In this document: positions 48,682-57,133 of the stretch, piece by piece
How the letters are laid out: the number at the start of each line of letters is the position of its first letter
Numbering within the stretch: position 1 is the first letter of the stretch
Assembly (NCBI RefSeq): GCF_010365305.1
Contig: NZ_CP048279.1
Location: 992,001 to 1,056,000 of the forward strand
From: Staphylococcus sp. MI 10-1553
Lineage (GTDB): Bacteria; Bacillota; Bacilli; Staphylococcales; Staphylococcaceae
DNA length: 64,000 nucleotides
Reading direction: 5' to 3'
Made by a program: the position numbers and the translations under genes
The notes under the pieces: generated by a model
The model's database searches: none
What the model was told of the DNA's origin: nothing
Seen by the model: only the letters and a program-made list of their open reading frames with translations

Positions 48682-49386
48682 ATGAGACAAGATCCGATTA
48701 TCGCCTTAGATTTTGCAACTGAAGCAGAAGTGATGTCATTTTTAGCGCAATTTGATGAACCGTTGTTCGTCAAAATAGGTATGGAATTGTTTTATCAGAC
48801 AGGCCCAGCACTCATTGATCAAATTAAAGCACTTGGCCATGACATCTTTTTAGACTTAAAATTGCACGACATTCCGAATACGGTGGGGAAAGCGATGGAA
48901 GGTCTCGCAAAACTGAACGTGGATCTCGTCAATGTTCATGCGGCTGGCGGCACAATCATGATGCAACGTGCAGTAGAAGGGTTACGTCGACATAACAAAG
49001 ACATTAAAATCATCGCCGTGACACAATTAACATCCACATCTGAACAACAGTTGCATGAGGAACAAAACATCCAAACATCGATGGAAACAGCCGTCTTAAA
49101 CTATGCCAACCTTGCGCAACAAGCAGGATTAGACGGGGTCGTATGCTCGCCGTTAGAAACGACAATGATTCGCGAACATTGTGGCAACGATTTCTTAAAA
49201 GTAACACCAGGCATTCGTCTAGCCCACAGTGCAAAAGACGATCAGCAACGGATCACGACGCCAGAAAAAGCACGTCAACTCGGTTCGACACATATCGTTG
49301 TGGGTCGCCCGATTACACAAAGCGACAATCCAGTACAAAGTTATCATCAAATTAAAGAAAGTTGGTTAAATGCATGTCAAAATTAA
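48682..49386 (+). CDS. pyrF: Orotidine 5'-phosphate decarboxylase
   Basis: A 234-aa TIM-barrel enzyme. [13 protein letters not shown] holds the Lys-Asp catalytic array (DxKxxD). [13 protein letters not shown] and [15 protein letters not shown] (phosphate-binding Arg) follow. Makes UMP. It starts one base after the pyrD stop and overlaps pyrE by 13 bases. Confidence 0.96.
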   Translation: MRQDPIIALDFATEAEVMSFLAQFDEPLFVKIGMELFYQTGPALIDQIKALGHDIFLDLKLHDIPNTVGKAMEGLAKLNVDLVNVHAAGGTIMMQRAVEGLRRHNKDIKIIAVTQLTSTSEQQLHEEQNIQTSMETAVLNYANLAQQAGLDGVVCSPLETTMIREHCGNDFLKVTPGIRLAHSAKDDQQRITTPEKARQLGSTHIVVGRPITQSDNPVQSYHQIKESWLNACQN

Positions 49387-49982
49387 TCGCTAAAGCATTA
49401 TTAGATATCGAAGCCGTATCATTATCACCGAATGAAATGTATACATGGAGTTCCGGCATTAAATCACCTATTTATTGTGATAACCGTGTCACACTCGGAT
49501 ATCCAGAAGTACGTACCGCGATTCGTGACGGCTTAATTGAATTGATTCAACAACATTTTGCTGATGTAGCAATCGTATCAGGAACAGCAACAGCCGGCAT
49601 TCCACATGCGGCGTATATTTCAGATAAAATGAACTTGCCAATGAATTACGTACGTTCAAAAAGTAAAAGTCACGGCAAGCAAAACCAAATCGAAGGCGCG
49701 CGCAGTGAAGGCAAAAAAGTAGTGGTCATTGAAGATTTAATTTCAACAGGTGGCTCTTCTATCACAGCAGTCGAAGCATTACAAGAAACGGGTGCCGAAG
49801 TGTTAGGTGTCGTTGCGATTTTCACTTACGGTTTAAATAAAGCAGACGAGACGTTTAAAGTAGCAGGTGTTCCTTTTTATACGTTAAGCAACTATGATGA
49901 ACTGATTGAAGTGGCACGTGAAGAAAGCAAAATTTCAGAAGATGACATTCAAACATTAGTCGAATGGCGTAATCAATTATAA
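49374..49982 (+). CDS. pyrE: Orotate phosphoribosyltransferase
   Basis: A 202-aa PRTase. [21 protein letters not shown] is the PRPP motif, and [13 protein letters not shown] and [17 protein letters not shown] (flexible loop) are OPRT-specific. The start is ATG 49374 inside the end of pyrF; the TTG at 49362 gives an N-terminus unlike the family. Last gene of the pyr operon; a long palindrome follows. Confidence 0.95.
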   Translation: MSKLIAKALLDIEAVSLSPNEMYTWSSGIKSPIYCDNRVTLGYPEVRTAIRDGLIELIQQHFADVAIVSGTATAGIPHAAYISDKMNLPMNYVRSKSKSHGKQNQIEGARSEGKKVVVIEDLISTGGSSITAVEALQETGAEVLGVVAIFTYGLNKADETFKVAGVPFYTLSNYDELIEVAREESKISEDDIQTLVEWRNQL

Positions 49983-50000
49983 GCAGAAAAAGAAGGTGGA

Positions 50001-50285
50001 GACGTAAAAAATTTTTGATGGCTATTGATGTAGTTTTTTACTTAACTTGCTCTTCCCTATGATTTGTGGTTTTGATTGCCCTCATGGCTTCGCGTTCCTA
50101 GGGGCTGGCCCTTCAACTAACTAACGCTTGATTTAACTGTTACATTTGTTGAGGCGTTAGTGGATTTTCCGGACTAGCTGATCCCTCAGGAGTCTCAGCC
50201 TTCTGGGCAATTTTACATCAAATGTAGACAACTAAGAGCAAGTTTACAAAATCAAGAAAATCAATAGCATCCAATTTTTTACGTC
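50001..50285. repeat. 285-bp near-palindromic element after pyrE
   Basis: The ends are perfect inverted repeats: GACGTAAAAAATT at 50001-50013 and AATTTTTTACGTC at 50273-50285. Arms continue imperfectly (CTATTGAT, ACTTGCTCTT, ATTGCCC, TCCTAGGGG/CCCTCAGGA) to a central hairpin CTAACGC..GCGTTAG. The whole could fold into one long hairpin. It has no ORF. It is either a non-autonomous transposon relative (MITE) or a dispersed palindrome; it may also end pyr transcription. Confidence 0.75.
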
Positions 50286-50531
50286 AAACTCATCTCCATT
50301 TTCAACTATTTTATCATCAATAATGGATAATAAGTCCATGTAGGATAGAGGATGGAAAAACTGAATGTTCCAGCTTCTTTTTCTACATATGCTTACTTTA
50401 GAATATTTTTAATTACCCCAAAAAGCATGTCATACACTTTGAAACACACTACTGTTTAGATTCATTAGGCATTTAAAATTAACTTCGATGTTTTAAAATA
50501 AATATATGACTTCTTTTAAACGAGTAAACGG
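50286..50531. other. Intergenic, no gene seen
   Basis: AT-rich sequence between the palindrome and the small membrane peptide. No ORF with a ribosome site. GGATGGAAAAACTGAATGTTCCAGC at 50350-50374 hints at a weak hairpin only. Confidence 0.35.
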
Positions 50532-50621
50532 TTATCTTAAATACCAGCGTAAAAAGAGCCAACCGCCAATTAAGATGAATAAAAATACTAGAAGAGGGAT
50601 TAATAAATTGATACTAATCAT
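50532..50621 (-). CDS. 29-aa hydrophobic membrane peptide
   Basis: MISINLLIPLLVFLFILIGG followed by WLFLRWYLR: a single membrane helix with a basic, aromatic C-terminus. GGAGG lies seven bases before the ATG. It is too short for ordinary gene callers. No hairpin partner gene noticed. Function unknown; type I toxin-like or regulatory peptide are possibilities. Confidence 0.5.
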   Translation of the reverse strand: MISINLLIPLLVFLFILIGGWLFLRWYLR

Positions 50622-50800
50622 AAAATAACCTCCAAAAATGATTTAACACTATTGTAACCGGTTATAATATAGAGTGAAAGCAAAAACAACAGAAAATCAA
50701 ACAGTAACGGAAATAAATATTTCACATTATGATGCAACTGTATCTGTTAATTGTGAATTTCAAAATGAAAGCATCTCTTAACTTTTGAGGAGGACCAGTT

Positions 50801-51214
50801 ATGAAAATACCTAAAATCACAACGTTTTTAATGTTTAATGGCGACGCTGAAGAAGCGATCCAACGTTATACATCATTATTTGAAGATAGCGAAATGATTA
50901 CAATGGTGAAATACGATGACACCATTCCCGAACAGGCAGGGAAAGTGCAACATTCCATTTTTACATTAAACGGCCAAGTATTTATGGCGATTGATAATAT
51001 GAATGGCACAGAGATTGAAATGAACCCAGCGATGTCATTATATGTGACAGTGAAAGACCAATTTGAAATGGATCAACTCTACAATGGGTTAAAAGAAGAT
51101 GGCGCGATTTTAATGCCGAAAACTGATATGCCACCTCAATTTCGTGAATTCGCCTGGATTCAAGATAAATTCGGTGTGAACTTCCAACTCGCATTACCAG
51201 AATCAAAGAAATAA
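50801..51214 (+). CDS. VOC-superfamily (PhnB-like) protein
   Basis: A 137-aa protein: MKIPKITTFLMFNGDAEEAI then YTSLFEDSEM, FTLNGQVFMAIDN and a C-terminal FAWIQDKFGVNFQLALPE. Same fold and family as the protein at 3701-4144, though clearly diverged. GAGGAGGACC precedes the ATG. Single gene ending at the terminator at 51251. Substrate unknown. Confidence 0.8.
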   Translation: MKIPKITTFLMFNGDAEEAIQRYTSLFEDSEMITMVKYDDTIPEQAGKVQHSIFTLNGQVFMAIDNMNGTEIEMNPAMSLYVTVKDQFEMDQLYNGLKEDGAILMPKTDMPPQFREFAWIQDKFGVNFQLALPESKK

Positions 51215-51250
51215 CAATAGAATCATATGAGCTATACTTTTAGACCATTA

Positions 51251-51297
51251 AAAATCCGAAACTTTCGCTAAGCATTACGCAAAAGTCTCGGATTTTT
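51251..51297. terminator. Bidirectional terminator between VOC gene and rqcH
   Basis: AAAATCCGAAACTTTCGC and GCAAAAGTCTCGGATTTTT form a long imperfect stem with A and T runs on both sides. Confidence 0.85.
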
Positions 51298-51315
51298 ATG
51301 TTGATATTTAATCTT

Positions 51316-53019
51316 TTACACTTCTTCAGCTTTCAACTGACGAATCATGTCATAATCCGGCGTCGCGTAAAGTGTTTTCTGGTTATCGTACGTTACAAAT
51401 CCTGGTTTACTGCCACTCGGTTTATGTACATTACGAATTGTTGTATAATCCACTGGAATTTGTCCCGATTGTCCCGCTTTTGAAAAGTACGCTGCAATCA
51501 TCGCCGCTTCTTCAATTGTTTTCTCACTCGGCGTATCATTTAAAATGACGACATGACTTCCTGGAATATCTTTCGTATGGAACCATAAATGCGATTTTTG
51601 TGCACGTTTATTCGTTAAATAATCATTTTGTTTATTATTTTTACCGACTAAAATCGTATCGCCATCCGTTGAAACATAGGACTGTAACTGAATTTTTTGT
51701 GTTTTCTTCTTTTTCTGCTGTTTCTTTTGCTTGATAAAGCCTTGTTCTGCCAATTCTTCACGAATATCGTCAATTTCATGGACTTGAATGTGTGACAACT
51801 GTTGCTCGATATTTTCAAAATAAGCGATATTTTCTTTTGTTAAAGTAATTTGGTGTGTCAATTCTCGCTCACGTGTTTTCATTCGGTTGTATTGTTTGTA
51901 ATAGTATTGCGCATTTTCAGCGGGTGACTTTTGTGGATTTAACGGAATGGTCACTGTTTCGCCTGTGTAATAGTTCACTGTTTCTAATTGGCGGTCTCCA
52001 GGTTTCAATTGGTAAATATTTGCGGTGATTAATTCACCGTACAATTGTTGATTCTCTTTTTCTTCTGTTCCTGCTTGTTCATCGACGAGCTTACTCAATT
52101 TATTTTGATATTTTTGAAGCAATTGTTGGACGAGTTTGACTAAATCGTTCGCACGTTGCTTTACACGTTCACGTTCACCACGCGCATCATAAAAACGATC
52201 GAGCAGTTCATGCAGTGAATCGTACGTGACGCAATCATCGTAAAACTGATGCAACTTCATAAAGTAAAAGTCTTCTTTACCCGTTTCGTGATTTTTATGG
52301 AATACCGGTTGGGGTGCGGCTTTCGTTTCGGCCATCACTTCGTCAAATGCTTCAGGTAGAGTTTGCGTGGTCATAAAATGGCGTCTTGATGTGATTTCTT
52401 TTGTGATTAACGGTGAAAATCCTTCAAACGTTTGGAGCAGTTGACGATCAATTTTCCCCGCATTGAAATCAATATGTTGGAGTACTTGCGCGCCAGTGTA
52501 TTCATAAGGATTGTGTTTATGTTGTGTTGGCGGCGCTTCATATTGAAAGCCTGGCATCACGGTTCTAAATTGATTTGTATTCGGTGTAAGGTGTTTAAAA
52601 CCTTCTAAAATTTTCCGTTCTTCATTAACGAGAATGAGGTTACTATGTTTACCCATAATTTCTAAAATCACTGAACGATGAATCGTGTCGCCAATTTCAT
52701 CTTTACTTTCCACGTCCATTTCGATGCGACGGTCATTTCCGATTTGGCGAATGGCAAGGATACGTCCGCCCTCTAAGTGCTTACGAAAGACGCGCGCAAA
52801 CATCGGTGGTTCGAATGGATTATCATATTTTTTTGTAGTGAGATGAATTCGTGCAAAATTGGGGTGAATCGACAACAACAATTGATGGTTTTGGCGTTGC
52901 TGTCTTACAACCATGATGATCGTATCGTTTTCCGGTTGATTGATTTTATGAATACGTCCAGAAACGAGAAATTGTAAATCTTCTACCATTTTTCTTGTAA
53001 ATACACCATCAAATGCCAT
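51316..53019 (-). CDS. rqcH: Ribosome quality control protein RqcH (NFACT family; fibronectin-binding protein A homologue)
   Basis: A 567-aa protein. NFACT-N domain at the N-terminus (MAFDGVFTRKMVEDLQFLVSG), with a long central coiled coil (about 280-450) and a C-terminal NFACT-R domain (KSHLWFHTKDIPGSHVVI) near residue 470. RqcH recruits tRNA-Ala to stalled 50S subunits and adds alanine tails that mark nascent chains for degradation. Older annotations call it a fibronectin-binding protein. YlmH, a related factor, is also in the window. Convergent with the VOC gene. Confidence 0.92.
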   Translation of the reverse strand: MAFDGVFTRKMVEDLQFLVSGRIHKINQPENDTIIMVVRQQRQNHQLLLSIHPNFARIHLTTKKYDNPFEPPMFARVFRKHLEGGRILAIRQIGNDRRIEMDVESKDEIGDTIHRSVILEIMGKHSNLILVNEERKILEGFKHLTPNTNQFRTVMPGFQYEAPPTQHKHNPYEYTGAQVLQHIDFNAGKIDRQLLQTFEGFSPLITKEITSRRHFMTTQTLPEAFDEVMAETKAAPQPVFHKNHETGKEDFYFMKLHQFYDDCVTYDSLHELLDRFYDARGERERVKQRANDLVKLVQQLLQKYQNKLSKLVDEQAGTEEKENQQLYGELITANIYQLKPGDRQLETVNYYTGETVTIPLNPQKSPAENAQYYYKQYNRMKTRERELTHQITLTKENIAYFENIEQQLSHIQVHEIDDIREELAEQGFIKQKKQQKKKKTQKIQLQSYVSTDGDTILVGKNNKQNDYLTNKRAQKSHLWFHTKDIPGSHVVILNDTPSEKTIEEAAMIAAYFSKAGQSGQIPVDYTTIRNVHKPSGSKPGFVTYDNQKTLYATPDYDMIRQLKAEEV

Positions 53020-53054
53020 AATTATCTGCCACCTTTAAAAATTTTCATTACATT

Positions 53055-53083
53055 ATTATAACATGCCTATCCATGCACGTCAG
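53055..53083 (-). promoter_or_regulatory. Promoter of rqcH
   Basis: On the minus strand CTGACG (53083-53078), a 17-bp spacer and TATAAT (53060-53055), 35 bases before the start codon. Confidence 0.6.
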
Positions 53084-53175
53084 AACTAAAGTTTTCGCTT
53101 GGCCCTCTATGCAATTCAATAAAAATTGTGGTAAGATATGTTAATAAATAGAAGAATAGCGAAGAAAGGTCGTAA

Positions 53176-53801
<626 letters not shown>

Positions 53802-53802
<1 letters not shown>

Positions 53803-54011
53803 TGTTATACCCACCGTTACACCAATTACAAGATAAAATTAACTCTAAATATTTAATTGCGACAACAGCCGCTAAACGTGCACGTGAGTTACAAGATGAC
53901 CCTGATCATTTATTATTAGATCGTTATGAAAGCAAAAAAACAGTAGGCCGTGCGTTAGAAGAAATCGCAGCAAGCAAAATTCATCCACACGTTGATGAAT
54001 CACACTTTTAA
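53802..54011 (+). CDS. rpoZ: RNA polymerase omega subunit
   Basis: A 69-aa protein: MLYPPLHQLQDKINSKYLIA then TAAKRARELQ and GRALEEIAASKI, the omega signature. Coupled to gmk, as in Bacillus and Staphylococcus. In other staphylococci coaBC follows at once; here 1.9 kb intervene. Confidence 0.94.
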
Positions 54012-54043
54012 TTCAATACCATCAATAAATGCATATGACATTT

Positions 54044-54104
54044 AAAATGCGCTTTTCAAAGTTGTCTCTATCCATTGAGATGATTTTGAAAGGCGCTTTT
54101 TAAC
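54044..54104 (+). terminator. Terminator after rpoZ
   Basis: AAATGCGCTTTTCAAA pairs with TTTGAAAGGCGCTTTTT, with an inner TCTC/GAGA stem in the loop. Confidence 0.75.
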
Positions 54105-54209
54105 ATTGATTGTATATTTTGGTTCTTTATCAAACGTCGGTGAATGAGACGATAAAATGACATAGTCTATATCTATTATTAGTAGTTTCTAACGCATGAT
54201 TTATTCTTA

Positions 54210-54400
54210 CTATAATTCTATTTTAGTTTCATAATCCATAGATGTTTTAAGCCCGTTCCAAATTTGAACTATTCGATCATCTTTAACTATGATGATGTTT
54301 GCTCCAACACCTGATTTGTTGTTTGTATCAATTTTCCATTTTCCGTTACTATAAACTGGTTCTTGGAATTCTAATAAATCAGCATTGTCAATAGAGTTTT
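54210..54400 (-). pseudogene. Orphan C-terminal protein fragment
   Basis: On the minus strand a frame reads NSIDNADLLEFQEPVYSNGK, WKIDTNNKSGVGANIIIVKD, then DRIVQIWNGLKTSMDYE and stops at 54210. It has protein-like composition and no start codon of its own. It overlaps the end of the lanthipeptide-synthetase-like ORF in another frame, so it may be a separate gene fused by a deletion or that gene's own end after a frameshift. I do not recognise it. Confidence 0.45.
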
Positions 54401-55309
54401 ATACGTTTTATATGTAATAACTCCTAATTTTTCAACTCTTCTCAAATGATACTTTATTAAATTGGTATTGGAAGTTACTTTCTCTCTATCTTTAAAAAAC
54501 ATTGAGGCAAATGTTAAAGCTAAACTTTGAATATCCTGTTCAAAAACATTTAATTTATCTGATTTTACTTTGAAACCAGGAGTGTTGTTTTCAGTATAAG
54601 TAGTACTTTCACCAAAACCTGAATATTCTAAGTCTATAAAGTAAAGTTTATTGTCATTTTTATTGTACATAATATTAACTGACGAAATATCACCAATATA
54701 AAAGTTGATTTTATGAACGGATTTTACTTGCTCTATTAATTTAAATAGAAATTCTTCTTTTTTTTCTTTAGTTGGTAGATAGTGGTTTAAAAGATTATTA
54801 TTTTCAAAGATATCAAATAAGGTATATCCATTTATATATTCAACTACAGTAAAAAAATGACCAGAATCAAAAAAGCTCTCTTTTGTTTTAGGTACGTTCA
54901 ACAAATTTGACATATTATTAAAGTTGTTGAATTCATTCTTTCTATAAACAACACTATCATCTTTTAAATTTGCAGAATATCCAACATATGGTCTAGCTTC
55001 TTTAATAATATATTTTTCATTATTCTTATTTACTCCTAAATATACTCCTCCAGTATTTGATAGATGTATGCACTTTTCAATTTTATATGTTTTTAATAGA
55101 TAATTACTCTCTTGATTATCAACAACTGGAAAAGGTTCTTCAATCCAATCAGGCAATTCATATAAAGAACGATTATTGTCTATATAAAATTTACCATTTT
55201 TAGTTATTTTATATGGTGCTTCTTCTTTCATGCGTCCATAGCTATAATATAAAGTGCTAGAACTAAATTTAATGTATTTAAATATTATCACACAAAAAAA
55301 GGAAGTCAA
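54371..55309 (-). pseudogene. Truncated LanKC-like lanthipeptide synthetase (kinase part)
   Basis: A 312-aa frame. Residues 20-60 (LYYSYGRMK..FYIDNNRSLYELPDWIEEPFP) resemble the end of the lyase domain of class III/IV lanthipeptide synthetases. A kinase-like domain follows: IHLSNTGGVYLGVN (glycine loop), YIIKEARPYVGYSA (Lys), YIGDISSVNIMYN (catalytic Asp/Asn) and YFIDLEYSG (metal-binding). The N-terminal lyase half and the C-terminal cyclase are absent (full enzymes are about 850 aa). The TTG start has no ribosome site. No precursor peptide or transporter nearby. Very AT-rich compared with flanking genes, suggesting transfer. A stand-alone kinase remains possible. Confidence 0.6.
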
Positions 55310-55550
55310 TGAATTTTCAGATAATTATGAATGTAGGAATTTTAGAATTAATCTAACAATTTCCTATATACAATTAAATTCGTTTTTTTTTACTTATTTA
55401 ACTTTTTCAACTTTGCAACAGAACCATCAAAATCAATTCAGTGTTTGGCTAAAAGAATATAATGTAAAATACAAGCATATTTCATGATTAGTATGGTGAC
55501 AGAAATTTCTGGAATTTTAATGATTTCTAGGGTGTTTGTAAGTGAATATA
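55310..55550. other. Very AT-rich intergenic scar
   Basis: No gene with a ribosome site. Contains the IS6-type end described next. A plus-strand frame at 55254-55487 reads through that IS end and is not credible. Confidence 0.4.
55409..55425 (-). mobile_element. Solo IS6-family (IS431/IS257-type) terminal repeat
   Basis: On the minus strand the sequence is GGTTCTGTTGCAAAGTT, identical over 17 bases to the IS431/IS257 terminal inverted repeat. No transposase follows. It is a remnant or recombination scar next to the transferred lanthipeptide-like fragment. Confidence 0.65.
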
Positions 55551-55590
55551 AAAAACACACTAAACAACAAAAAACGTTGCTTAATGTGTT
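55551..55590 (-). terminator. Terminator-like hairpin left of coaBC
   Basis: AACACACTAAACAAC and GTTGCTTAATGTGTT pair with two mismatches; on the minus strand TTTTTTAT follows. It overlaps the end of the doubtful 97-aa ORF. Confidence 0.55.
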
Positions 55591-55874
55591 ATCGTCTCAC
55601 TAACCGATGTTGACACAGAACCTTGCGAAATCTTTGTTACATATGAGATTTCTGTACTGCTTAAACATCCAATTCGACTTCCATCAAATGTATATTTGAA
55701 TCGAACCAAATTGAGTTGAGATAAGTCCCTAGAGCGTGATTTTATAATGACAATTGTGTAGAATTCAGAACAGTAATCAATGAAGCGTATCTGATTTAAA
55801 ATATAATAATTTAAATCGCTGAAATTTTTATGTCTAAGCTGCGTATATTTGAAAAGCAACGTCATATGAAACAA
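55581..55874 (-). CDS. Doubtful 97-aa ORF left of coaBC
   Basis: The frame is open from a TTG at 55874 (ATG at 55865) and ends STEISYVTKISQGSVSTSVSE..H, just inside the hairpin at 55551-55590. A TATAAT-like sequence lies upstream on the minus strand, but there is no ribosome site and no recognisable domain. It may be part of a mobile-element scar. Confidence 0.25.
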   Translation of the reverse strand: MFHMTLLFKYTQLRHKNFSDLNYYILNQIRFIDYCSEFYTIVIIKSRSRDLSQLNLVRFKYTFDGSRIGCLSSTEISYVTKISQGSVSTSVSETITH

Positions 55875-55927
55875 AACGATAAATATATTATAATGCTTTT
55901 AAGAGTGAAAAAACAGGAGTGGAAATG

Positions 55928-57133
55928 ATGAAAAATATTTTGCTAGCTGTAACGGGCGGTATCGCTGCATATAAAGCCATAGATTTAACAAGTAAACTGA
56001 CACAAGGGGGTTATGATGTGCGCGTCATGTTGACAGAACATGCGCAACAATTTGTAACACCATTATCATTTCAAGCGATTAGTCGTAACGCGGTTTATAC
56101 GAATACGTTTTTAGAAGAAAATCCAGCTGAAATCCAACATATTGCTTTAGGAGATTGGGCGGATGCGATTGTCGTTGTACCCGCGACAGCGAACATCATT
56201 TCAAAATTAAGTCACGGTATTGCGGACGATATGGTGACGACGACGTTACTAGCGACGACGACACCTAAATTTATGGCACCTGCAATGAATGTCCATATGT
56301 TTGAAAATCCACGAATTCAAGCTAATATTCAAACGTTAATAGACGATGGATATCATTTTATCGAACCTGGAGAAGGCTTTTTAGCATGTGGCTACGTGGC
56401 GAAAGGACGTATGGCGGAACCACTTGAAATTAAAGCGGTGATCGATCGACAAGGCCAGGAAAATACTGAGAAGTCACAATCAGCGTATTTTCACCATAAA
56501 AAAGTGCTCGTTACTGCAGGGCCCACTGTTGAAACGATTGACCCTGTCCGATTTGTATCGAATAGAGCGTCAGGGAAAATGGGATACGCCATAGCAGAGG
56601 CACTTCAAAAAGTCGGCGCGGATGTGACATTAGTGACAGGGCCTACGTCAATCGAGCCACCAAGTCAAGTCGAAGTTGTACAAGTGACAACGGCTGAAGA
56701 GATGTTTCAAGCGGTAAAGCAGCGTTTCGAGCAACAAGATATTATTTTCAAAACTGCTGCAGTATCGGATTACACACCGGTCGAGCCGTTGCCGCATAAA
56801 ATGAAAAAACAAGACGGTGATGTGACTGTGACGTTCAAACGTACACAAGACATTCTGAAATATTTAGGTGAACACAAAACGACACAAAAACTTGTAGGCT
56901 TTGCGGCAGAAACACAAAATATGGAAAGTTACGCACAAGACAAACTCGCGCGTAAAAATGCAGATGTCATTATTGCGAACAATGTGGGAGATACGTCTAT
57001 TGGTTTTAGTTCAGACAATAATGAAGTGTCGCTTTATTTTAAAGACGGGACATTTGAAACGCTTCAAAAAGACCCTAAAAAGAAATTAGCTTTCCAAATC
57101 TTATCAATTTTAGAAAGTAGATGGGATGTATGA
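55928..57133 (+). CDS. coaBC: Phosphopantothenoylcysteine decarboxylase / phosphopantothenate-cysteine ligase
   Basis: A 401-aa bifunctional coenzyme A enzyme. CoaC half: ILLAVTGGIAAYKA, the active His in IQHIALGDWAD, APAMNVHMFENP and FLACGYVAKGRMAEP (flap Cys). CoaB half: VLVTAGPTVETIDPVRF, SNRASGKMGYAIAEAL and FKTAAVSDYTP. The start is ATG 55928, seven bases after AGGAGT. Ends overlapping priA by ATGA. Confidence 0.95.
   Translation: MKNILLAVTGGIAAYKAIDLTSKLTQGGYDVRVMLTEHAQQFVTPLSFQAISRNAVYTNTFLEENPAEIQHIALGDWADAIVVVPATANIISKLSHGIADDMVTTTLLATTTPKFMAPAMNVHMFENPRIQANIQTLIDDGYHFIEPGEGFLACGYVAKGRMAEPLEIKAVIDRQGQENTEKSQSAYFHHKKVLVTAGPTVETIDPVRFVSNRASGKMGYAIAEALQKVGADVTLVTGPTSIEPPSQVEVVQVTTAEEMFQAVKQRFEQQDIIFKTAAVSDYTPVEPLPHKMKKQDGDVTVTFKRTQDILKYLGEHKTTQKLVGFAAETQNMESYAQDKLARKNADVIIANNVGDTSIGFSSDNNEVSLYFKDGTFETLQKDPKKKLAFQILSILESRWDV

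Noticed and set aside
55254..55487. 77-aa plus-strand ORF
   Set aside because: It is antisense to the LanKC-like fragment and crosses the IS6-type end; no ribosome site or domain.
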